From Deltaproteobacteria bacterium (GTDB lineage Bacteria > Desulfobacterota > DSM-4660 > Desulfatiglandales > HGW-15): a stretch of 5,490 nucleotides of DNA. Location of the stretch: the NCBI GenBank assembly GCA_019308985.1, contig JAFDHB010000214.1, forward strand, positions 1 to 5,490, in the 5' to 3' direction. The notes under the pieces were generated by a model. That model did not search any database, was not told the origin of the DNA, and saw nothing but the letters and a program-made list of their open reading frames with translations. Of this stretch, positions 1 to 5,035 are shown in pieces. The position numbers were made by a program, and so were the translations under genes. Numbering within the stretch: the first letter of the stretch is position 1; the number at the start of each line of letters is the position of its first letter.

Positions 1-703
1 TGGCTAAGCACTGGATTCGTTGCCCAAGATTGCCTATATTTTTACGGTCAATTGCACGAGTTACCCGGCTATACCCGGTGAACCCATTCTCTATGGCGAT
101 AATATCCGGTTGCTCCTTCCAACAATCATACATCCAAACGAGGTATTTGACGGCGCCATTGTGAATCCCTACGAAGGCATCGGGACAGAGACCTATGTCA
201 TCCAGAATCATCCCGTAATTAAGGAATTGTATAAACGACACGGGAAAGAACTCAATTTCGTTGGCGTCATCCTGACGGTCTCCCGCGTCACTGAACCTGA
301 AAGAGAAAGGTCCGCGGCCATGGCGGCCAATATGGCAAGGTCAATTCTTGGTGCAGATGGTGTAATATTGACCAAGGCAAGCAGCGGGGCTCCAGATATT
401 GACCTTGCCCAAACAGCCCAATGCTGTGAGGATCTAGGGATGAAAGCCGTATTGATTGTATTTGATCGTTCCAATCGGGGAGAAGTAGGAGAAGTCTTCA
501 ATTTGCCTGGGGCCAGTTCGATTGTAAGTACGGCGAATCAATACGAGGTATTGCACCTACCCCCTGTGAAAAGGGTCGTTGGAAAAAGGGTGACATTGCC
601 TTCCGGCCAACCTTGTGATGGTGAACTCCACAAAATCTTCCGCTTCATAAGAGGTGGCTTGGATCAGGAAGGAATAACAAAGATAAGACCTATGAGATAC
701 TAG
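1..703 (+). CDS. GrdE/GrdG/GrdI-type component B proprotein, C-terminal part (5' partial, apparent frameshift)
   Basis: This is the substrate-binding proprotein of the component B of a glycine/sarcosine/betaine reductase. In the family the precursor is cleaved at an internal cysteine that becomes a pyruvoyl group, which binds the substrate amine. The readable frame from base 20 gives about 227 residues. It opens with PKIAYIFTVNC, matching the family pattern IAY(V/I)FT(I/V)xC, so the Cys at bases 53-55 is the predicted cleavage/pyruvoyl residue. Further family-like blocks are LLPTIIHPNEVFDGAIV, LNFVGVILT and GADGVIL. Upstream in this frame there is a TAA at 5-7, but the +3 frame before base 20 reads AKHWIR, which joins naturally to LPKIAYIF if one base is restored near 19-20. 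There is no ribosome site before the TTG at 20, so I do not believe in a start there. The gene runs off the left edge. It ends 179 bases before grdB, so both chains of component B are encoded side by side. The subtype (GrdE, GrdG or GrdI) is undecided. Confidence 0.85.
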
Positions 704-882
704 ATTTCCTTAGGGGAGCGCAAGAACTGAGAATCCTGAATCGCGAATGAGTAGAATGGAAAAATACCTTGAATCTCTATTTTGAATCCAGAGCAAAACA
801 CACACTCTGACGTACTGAAGTGCCTTTAGCCGGAATGTGAGAAAAAGCTGAATTCTACAGCATAGCATAAAGGGGGTCTCTG
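704..882 (+). other. Intergenic spacer before the GrdB selenoprotein gene
   Basis: There is no convincing gene in this 179-base gap. It contains a three-unit GAATNNN heptamer run (731-751), a weak 5-bp CAGAG/CTCTG inverted repeat (789-793 with 805-809) and, at its end, a purine-rich ribosome site (AGGGGGT, 871-877). No sigma70-like promoter or T-tailed hairpin stood out, so I infer that grdB is transcribed from upstream together with the GrdE-type gene. Confidence 0.5.
731..751 (+). repeat. Three tandem GAATNNN heptamers
   Basis: Three back-to-back seven-base units, GAATCCT, GAATCGC and GAATGAG, share the GAAT core in phase. A further GAAT follows at 754-757, out of phase. The array is short and degenerate, so chance cannot be excluded, but a second heptamer array (AAGGCNN) lies in another gap of the same locus. 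Confidence 0.45.
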
Positions 883-885
883 GTG
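871..885 (+). promoter_or_regulatory. Ribosome binding site and GTG start of grdB-type gene
   Basis: AGGGGGT sits 5-6 bases before GTG at 883-885. The protein from this GTG begins MASKIRVVHYLNQ, matching the family N-terminus (KIRVVHY...), which fixes the start although it is not ATG. Confidence 0.75.
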
Positions 886-2202
886 GCTTCAAAGATTAGG
901 GTAGTTCATTACTTGAATCAATATTTCGGTGGCCTCGGTGGTGAGAAAAAGGCAAATGAATCACCCCAGAAGAAAGGTGGTGCCGTCGGACCTGGAAGGG
1001 CCATTAATCACCTTATGGGAGAAAGGGGAGAAGTGGTAGGAACCATCATTTGCGGTGATAACTACTACTCAGAGAGGACAGAACAGGCAATCAATGAGAT
1101 GATCGAAATGATCAGTGGGTACGAACCGGATCTAGTTCTGGCAGGTCCTGCATTTAATGCAGGACGATATGGCATGGCATGCGGAGAATTATGTAAGACA
1201 GTTCAGGAACGGCTTGGTGTTCCTGCCCTAACTGGGATGTTCAAAGAGAATCCGGGGGTAGATCTTTTTCATGAGGATGTATACATTGTCAAAACCGATG
1301 AGTCCGTGAGGGGGATGAATGACGCCATATCCAAAATGGTCCGTATCGGTCTTAATCTCGTAAAACGAGAACCCATAGGCCTACCTGATGAGGAAGGGTA
1401 TTTTCCCCGCGGGATAGCAAAGAACGTATTTACGGACAAGAATGCGGCCGAGCGGGCCGTGGATATGGTACTGGCGAAAATCAAGGGTACTCCATTTAAG
1501 ACGGAGCTGGAACTACCTAGGTTTGACCGGGTGGAGCCCGCCCGGCTGAAAAAAAACCTTGCCTCTGCGACCATTGCCCTGGCGACAGATGGAGGCCTTG
1601 TGCCGAAGGGAAATCCGGGCAGGATGGAATCCAACCGGTCCACGAGATTTGCTGTTTATAGTATTAGGGGTATGGATGCCCTGACCCCTGACAAGTTTGA
1701 GGTAAATCACATGGGTTTTGATACAGGCCTTGTGAACAAGGATCCCAATCGTCTCGTCCCGCTTGATGTCGTGCGGGAAATGGAAGAGGAAGGCGTAATT
1801 GGAAGGGTCCTTGATAGGATATATACTACGGCGGGGGTGGCCACGTCCCTGAAGAATGCTCAACGCATAGCCCGGGGTATCGTGGAGTCAATGAAAGCAG
1901 AGGGCGTCGATGCTGTTATCCTGACCTCCACATGAGGCACGAGTACTCGCTGCGGTGCAGTGATCGCAAAGGAACTAGAGCGAAATGGATTCCCTACGGC
2001 TCAGATATCGACTATGACACCGATAGCCTTGATGGTGGGCTCAAACAGGGTTATCCCCGGTGCGGGAATCGTTCACCCGGTCGGAAATGCCGACCTTGAT
2101 CCGCGAGAAGAAAAAAGATTGCGTAAAGTTATCGTAAGAAGGGCTTTGGAAGCCATTCAGACGGAATTAGGGGGTCAAAAGCTGTTCCAATGGGTTACGT
2201 AG
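883..2202 (+). CDS. grdB: Selenoprotein GrdB/GrdF/GrdH, component B of glycine/sarcosine/betaine reductase (Sec at TGA 1933-1935)
   Basis: This is the selenocysteine subunit of substrate-specific component B, which works with the pyruvoyl GrdE-type protein and hands the carboxymethyl group to the selenol of GrdA. The frame is interrupted only by TGA at 1933-1935 and stays homologous on both sides, giving 439 residues with Sec351; the family is about 436 long with Sec near 350. Visible landmarks are RVVHYLNQYFGG (6-17), GPAFNAGRYGMACGELC (88-104), GGLVPKGNP (237-245), EGVIG (303-307), VILTST-U-GTSTRCGA (345-359) and HPVGN in the C-terminal domain. The usual motif after Sec is UxxCxxC. Here it is U-G-T-S-T-R-C, so the middle Cys is Ser354 and only Cys357 remains. 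A SECIS-like hairpin follows the TGA. The gene ends at TAG, 134 bases before grdC. I use the grdB symbol for the family; sarcosine (GrdF) or betaine (GrdH) specificity is equally possible. An annotation that stops at 1935 and restarts at 1960 would be wrong. Confidence 0.93.
1933..1963 (+). promoter_or_regulatory. Bacterial SECIS-like element of the GrdB-type gene (UGA plus hairpin)
   Basis: After the UGA at 1933-1935, bases 1947-1953 (TCGCTGC) pair with 1957-1963 (GCAGTGA) in a seven-pair stem, one pair being G-U, closed by a GGT loop at 1954-1956. The loop begins 18 bases after the UGA. This resembles known bacterial SECIS elements, in which SelB reads a GG/GU apical loop at about this distance inside the coding region. 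The pairing was found by eye and its stability was not computed. Confidence 0.65.
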
Positions 2203-2284
2203 ATACGGATATCAGGGCATTGCGACACAGGGATAGAACAAGCGCCCATACCTTTTCTTGTGGCGGGCTTGAGATTTCAAAGGT

Positions 2285-2312
2285 CGGATTTACGCCGAAT
2301 TCGTAAATACCG
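2285..2312 (+). promoter_or_regulatory. Hairpin between grdB-type and grdC-type genes
   Basis: CGGATTTACG (2285-2294) pairs with CGTAAAT plus CCG (2302-2308, 2310-2312), with one bulged A and a seven-base loop. That is ten pairs, of which the inner seven are perfect. There is no T-tract after it, so it is not a typical intrinsic terminator. It ends 24 bases before the grdC ATG and just ahead of the ribosome site. Possible roles are mRNA processing or stabilisation, or an operator site. The rest of the 2203-2336 gap shows no gene. Confidence 0.45.
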
Positions 2313-2336
2313 GCATGATTCATTAGGGGAAAAAGA

Positions 2337-3824
2337 ATGGCTGAAAATTCATCAAATCGGGAGCAGAGACCTGTAGTTAGGGCAGTTACCTATTTTTTGG
2401 CACATGTGCCTAGTATGATCAGACATGGCTCAAAGCCGTCTCGTGAAATGCGGGAAAGTCCGGCATTGTTAGAACAGGTGCTTGGGCATTTGAATTCCTT
2501 TGAAGAGGCCCTGGCATATCCACCCAATCAAGTATTCATTGGCAACCTGGATCCAGAGGACCTTTTGGATATGCCTACCCCGTGGTACAAAAATGGATTC
2601 CCAAATGCCTCGCGGGAGGGTCCTTTCGGTGAGATTATGCCTGAGGAGGAGTTCTATGGGGTCATGAAGGTTTGTGACGAGTTCGAGCTGCTGCTTTTGA
2701 GGGAGGAGTTCCTGCAAGATGTGGTTTCTCGTATTCAATCGCACCCTCTCATTACTAATGATGATATAGAAAAGATTGAAAACAAGGGCGTGTCAATGGA
2801 ACGAATCCAAAAGGCCATTGATAAAGAAATGGCCATGCCTCTTTACATCAACGGGAATCAGCTGATCGGGTGCTGCCAAAGGGGGCATGAGCGCGACTTC
2901 AATCTCATCCCGGATATTTTGATCGAGAATCTCACCAATCGTGCAAGCGGGGTCATGGCATTGAGACATCTTACCTCCAAGTTTGCCCCCCCTGATATCT
3001 TTGATTACCTCATCGGATGTGGAGAGGAGGCCGTGGGAGACCGCTATAATCGAGGTGGGGGGAATATGGCCAAGGCCATTGGAGAGCTGAGCGGATGTAT
3101 CAATGCATCAGGTTCCGATACAAAGGCCTTTTGCTGCGCACCTGTTCACGCGACGGTCATAGGGGCCGGTCTAGTAAGTTCCAACGTCTTTAGAAATGTA
3201 GCGGTTGTTGCAGGGGGATCCTTTGCCAAGCTCGGTATGAAGTTCCATGGGCATCTTCGCAGTGACATGCCCATCCTTGAAGATGTTCTTGCAGGGATAG
3301 CTATATGGATTAGCCAGGATGATGGAGAAAGTCCGGTTATCAGGCTGGATTCTATAGGGAAGCACAACATAAGCTCTGGTTCTTCGCAACAAGCGATTTT
3401 CGAGAAGCTGGTCATCGAACCCTTAGATCGCTTGGGGCTAAAACTGACTGATATCGATAAGTTTGCTACTGAGATGCATAACCCTGAATTGACAGAACCC
3501 CAGGGAAGCGGCAATGTCCCAAGAACCAATTACCGCATTATTGGCAGCTTTGCCGTGCTTCGTAAAGAAATTGAACGGGACGGCCTGGATGATTTTATCA
3601 AGACCCGCGGCATGCCAGGGTTTTCCCCGACCCAGGGTCATATCGCCTCGGCCGTACCTGTTTTGGGCCATGCCATAAGGAAGATCAAGGAAGGAAAAAT
3701 GCATAGGGCGATGTTTTTGGCAAAGGGGAGTCTTTTCCTGGGGCGAATGACCCGTCTGGCCGATGGGATATCATTCTTACTCGAAAGAAATAACGAGGGG
3801 GAAGTATCATGGCCGTTGAACTAA
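2337..3824 (+). CDS. grdC: GrdC, beta-type subunit of glycine/sarcosine/betaine reductase component C
   Basis: This is a subunit of the shared component C, which together with GrdD releases the acetyl unit from selenoprotein A and forms acetyl phosphate. GrdC belongs to a thiolase/ketoacyl-synthase-like (FabH-like) fold family. The protein has 495 residues, close to the roughly 510 usual for GrdC. Typical blocks are VVRAVTYFLAHVPSMI (13-28), YPPNQVFIGN (61-70), FGEIMPEEEF (97-106), GCGEEAVGDRYNRGGG (227-242), FCCAPVHATVIGAGLV (265-280, candidate nucleophile Cys266 or Cys267), ATEMHNPE (377-384), FSPTQGHIASAVP (429-441) and AKGSLFLGRMT (462-472). The start ATG has AGGGGA six bases before it. 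The thioredoxin gene starts inside its last 16 bases, implying translational coupling. In classic clusters grdD follows grdC; here it does not. Confidence 0.93.
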   Translation: MAENSSNREQRPVVRAVTYFLAHVPSMIRHGSKPSREMRESPALLEQVLGHLNSFEEALAYPPNQVFIGNLDPEDLLDMPTPWYKNGFPNASREGPFGEIMPEEEFYGVMKVCDEFELLLLREEFLQDVVSRIQSHPLITNDDIEKIENKGVSMERIQKAIDKEMAMPLYINGNQLIGCCQRGHERDFNLIPDILIENLTNRASGVMALRHLTSKFAPPDIFDYLIGCGEEAVGDRYNRGGGNMAKAIGELSGCINASGSDTKAFCCAPVHATVIGAGLVSSNVFRNVAVVAGGSFAKLGMKFHGHLRSDMPILEDVLAGIAIWISQDDGESPVIRLDSIGKHNISSGSSQQAIFEKLVIEPLDRLGLKLTDIDKFATEMHNPELTEPQGSGNVPRTNYRIIGSFAVLRKEIERDGLDDFIKTRGMPGFSPTQGHIASAVPVLGHAIRKIKEGKMHRAMFLAKGSLFLGRMTRLADGISFLLERNNEGEVSWPLN

Positions 3825-4132
3825 ACCGTGACAATTACGAAGCCGAAGTAAATCAATCCGACATACCGGTACTTGTAGACTTTTGGGGCCCTCAATGCAG
3901 GCCCTGTCTTGCTCTCATCTCATCGGTGGAAGAACTGGAAAAAGAGTACGAAGGGAAACTGAAGGTGGCAATGCTCAATGCCGCTGAAAACCGTATGCTC
4001 TGCGCTAGGCTACGCGTCATGGGTTTGCCTACATTCCTTTTTTACAGGGATGGTGTTGAAGTGAAACGGATGAGCGGCGAGGCCATCACAAAGGACCAGC
4101 TGAAACAGGGTATAGAGGAAGTCATAGGCTAA
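3809..4132 (+). CDS. trxA: Thioredoxin-like protein with CRPC active site (Grd-associated)
   Basis: This is a 107-residue single-domain cytosolic thioredoxin, the normal size for the family. In Grd systems thioredoxin re-reduces the oxidised selenoprotein A after each turnover. The active-site stretch is DFWGPQCRPC (24-33), with the redox pair Cys30/Cys33. The canonical sequence is WCGPC preceded by A/G-P/S; here the Trp before the first Cys is Gln and the Gly between the cysteines is Arg. The cis-proline loop is GLPT (Pro74). There is an extra Cys65 and no signal peptide. The ATG overlaps the end of grdC by 16 bases in another frame, with GAGGGGGAAG (3795-3804) as ribosome site, so it is probably co-translated with grdC. 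No thioredoxin reductase gene is visible. An active-site change this close to the nucleophile suggests tuning to a dedicated partner, most likely GrdA. Confidence 0.9.
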   Translation: MAVELNRDNYEAEVNQSDIPVLVDFWGPQCRPCLALISSVEELEKEYEGKLKVAMLNAAENRMLCARLRVMGLPTFLFYRDGVEVKRMSGEAITKDQLKQGIEEVIG

Positions 4133-4140
4133 GAAGCTAA

Positions 4141-4168
4141 AAGGCCAAAGGCACAAGGCATAAGGCGC
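4141..4168 (+). repeat. Four tandem AAGGCNN heptamers
   Basis: Four consecutive seven-base units, AAGGCCA, AAGGCAC, AAGGCAT and AAGGCGC, share the AAGGC core exactly and vary only in the last two bases. They form most of the left arm of the longer inverted repeat. The array looks like slippage-prone intergenic DNA rather than coding sequence. Confidence 0.7.
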
Positions 4169-4243
4169 AAAGTAAGGGACTGTAGTTCATTGATTCCCAT
4201 GAGGCTTACGTCCTGCGCCTTGAGCGCGTTGTGTCCATTGGCC
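4143..4243 (+). repeat. Long imperfect inverted repeat between thioredoxin and grdA genes
   Basis: The left arm (4143-4169) and right arm (4214-4243) are largely complementary. The outermost GGCCAA pairs with TTGGCC, a middle CACAA with TTGTG, and AAGGCGCA (4162-4169) pairs perfectly with TGCGCCTT (4214-4221). Inside, GTAAG (4172-4176) pairs with CTTAC (4205-4209). The result would be a stem-loop of about 100 bases filling most of the 173-base gap. It has no T-tract. It could be an intergenic mobile-type palindrome, or an mRNA structure that separates grdA expression from upstream genes. No gene is seen in the gap. Confidence 0.6.
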
Positions 4244-4291
4244 AGATACAAGTATCTTCGAGAAAAAGATTTAGATGACTGATAGGCACTT

Positions 4292-4308
4292 AAAGGAGAT
4301 GATCTATG
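4292..4308 (+). promoter_or_regulatory. Strong ribosome binding site of grdA
   Basis: AAAGGAGATGAT, a near-perfect Shine-Dalgarno stretch, is followed by ATG at 4306-4308. It is the strongest ribosome site in the window, which fits the high amount of selenoprotein A usually needed, and it decides the start of the selenoprotein frame. Confidence 0.8.
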
Positions 4309-4764
4309 GAGTTAAAGGGCAAAAAGGTCATTATCATTGGTGAAAGGGATGGCATTCAGGGGCCGGCCATCGAAGCATGCGTAAAAAGTGCCGGTGGTGA
4401 GCCGGTGGTCATCCAGACCCAGTGTTTTGTCTGAACCGCGGCAGGCGCATTTGACCTGGAAGGTCAAGAAATGGTCAAAAAGGCTACGGATACCTTTGGC
4501 AATGACAATCTGGTCGTGGTCTTAGGCTCTCCTGATGCTGACAGTTCAGAACTCTATGCAGAGACCCTCATCAATGGCGATCCAAGTTGGATGGGACCCC
4601 TCGCAGGTGTATCCCTGAAACTCCCTGTCTATCATATTATGGAGCCTGAAATCAAATCCCAGATTGCCCCCGAAGTCTACAAGGAGCACTTGGAGCTCAT
4701 GGAAATCGCCCTTGATGTGGAGGCCATTACGCAGGGCCTCGATCGGGTCCGGAAAAAACAATGA
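4306..4764 (+). CDS. grdA: Selenoprotein A (GrdA) of glycine/sarcosine/betaine reductase (Sec at TGA 4432-4434)
   Basis: This is the small, soluble carrier selenoprotein shared by all Grd reductases. Its selenol accepts the carboxymethyl group from component B, delivers it to component C, and is left as a selenenylsulfide that thioredoxin reduces. With the in-frame TGA read through, the product has 152 residues (family about 158). It starts [20 protein letters not shown], followed by [15 protein letters not shown], the diagnostic motif with Cys40 and Sec43. After it come [38 protein letters not shown] and a helical basic end. A SECIS-like hairpin follows the Sec codon. The true stop is also TGA (4762-4764). 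In classic clusters grdA lies between grdE and grdB; here it is last, behind thioredoxin and a long palindrome. A shorter protein starting at 4471 would lack the active site and is not credible. Confidence 0.96.
4432..4467 (+). promoter_or_regulatory. Bacterial SECIS-like element of grdA (UGA plus hairpin)
   Basis: Sixteen bases after the UGA at 4432-4434, TTGACC (4451-4456) pairs perfectly with GGTCAA (4462-4467) around a TGGAA loop. A GG in the apical loop about 23 bases from the UGA fits the general bacterial SECIS layout for SelB. The hairpin was found by eye and its energy was not calculated. Confidence 0.65.
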
Positions 4765-4926
4765 TCATCTAATCGCAAAAAGTCTCCTGTCTTACTACTG
4801 CAATATTCCCCCCATTCCAGCGTTCCAGGTTCACTATTGAGGCAAGGGACTATGAGGCGATTTATGGGCCTCTGGCCACCATTTACCGTCTATTTCGGAC
4901 AAGAGTGATGCCCCTTATTGATTTTG

Positions 4927-4952
4927 CTTGACAAGAATTTCAATTTGAATTT
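4927..4952 (+). promoter_or_regulatory. Two small palindromes over the promoter (candidate operators)
   Basis: CTTG-A-CAAG (4927-4935) covers the -35 box, and TTCAA-T-TTGAA (4939-4949), with AA/TT continuing outside one mismatched pair, fills the spacer. Both are centred on a single base, about 13 bases apart. This is the usual place for a repressor site, and GntR proteins often control their own promoters, so autoregulation is the natural guess. The site is not a textbook FadR-type operator. Confidence 0.4.
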
Positions 4953-4957
4953 AATAT
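4928..4957 (+). promoter_or_regulatory. Sigma70-like promoter of the GntR-type regulator
   Basis: A perfect -35 TTGACA (4928-4933) is followed by an 18-base AT-rich spacer and TAATAT (4952-4957), four of six matches to the -10 consensus. It lies about 80 bases before the ATG at 5036, in a markedly AT-rich pocket. This suggests that the regulator is transcribed independently of the grd genes. Confidence 0.6.
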
Positions 4958-5035
4958 GGTTGCTTATTTTTGATAATTTATGGCATGGATTAGCTATCTG
5001 GCTTTGGCCAGTTTAGAATCTGTCGTGGGTGAAAG

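Larger units (their letters stand above)
4765..5035 (+). other. Gap between grdA and the regulator gene
   Basis: No complete gene is seen in these 271 bases. The stretch 4773-4931 is open in one frame and ends in a protein-like sequence (EARDYEAIYGPLATIYRLF), but it has no plausible start or ribosome site. A GGCC-TCT-GGCC hairpin with flanking ATG/CAT pairing lies at 4864-4882 and lacks a T-tract, so I do not call it a terminator. The right part (4928-5035) is AT-rich and holds the promoter of the regulator. Confidence 0.5.

Noticed and set aside
20..22. TTG at base 20 as a true start of a stand-alone pyruvoyl chain
   Set aside because: There is no Shine-Dalgarno sequence before it and the neighbouring frame continues the family sequence, so an upstream frameshift explains it better.
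710..892. A 60-codon minus-strand open frame covering the gap before grdB
   Set aside because: It overlaps the grdB start, shows no family resemblance and would run against every gene in the locus.
1269..1863. Minus-strand open frames of 124 and 116 codons within grdB
   Set aside because: They lie opposite a strongly conserved selenoprotein gene, have no recognisable family features and no ribosome sites.
1960..2202. A separate 80-residue protein starting at GTG 1960
   Set aside because: It is the C-terminal part of the GrdB-type selenoprotein, in the same frame as the upstream part and split only by the recoded TGA.
3146..3704. Minus-strand open frames within grdC
   Set aside because: They lie opposite highly conserved GrdC sequence and look like random translation with no family signature.
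4141..4168. Repeat array considered as a CRISPR remnant
   Set aside because: Units are seven bases with no spacers, so it is a simple degenerate tandem repeat.
4471..4764. A separate 97-residue protein starting at ATG 4471
   Set aside because: It is the C-terminal two thirds of GrdA. The diagnostic [13 protein letters not shown] motif lies in the same frame upstream, behind a strong ribosome site.
4864..4882. GGCC-TCT-GGCC hairpin considered as the terminator of the grd operon
   Set aside because: The stem is short with a two-base bulge and no T-tract follows, and it lies within a protein-like open stretch.
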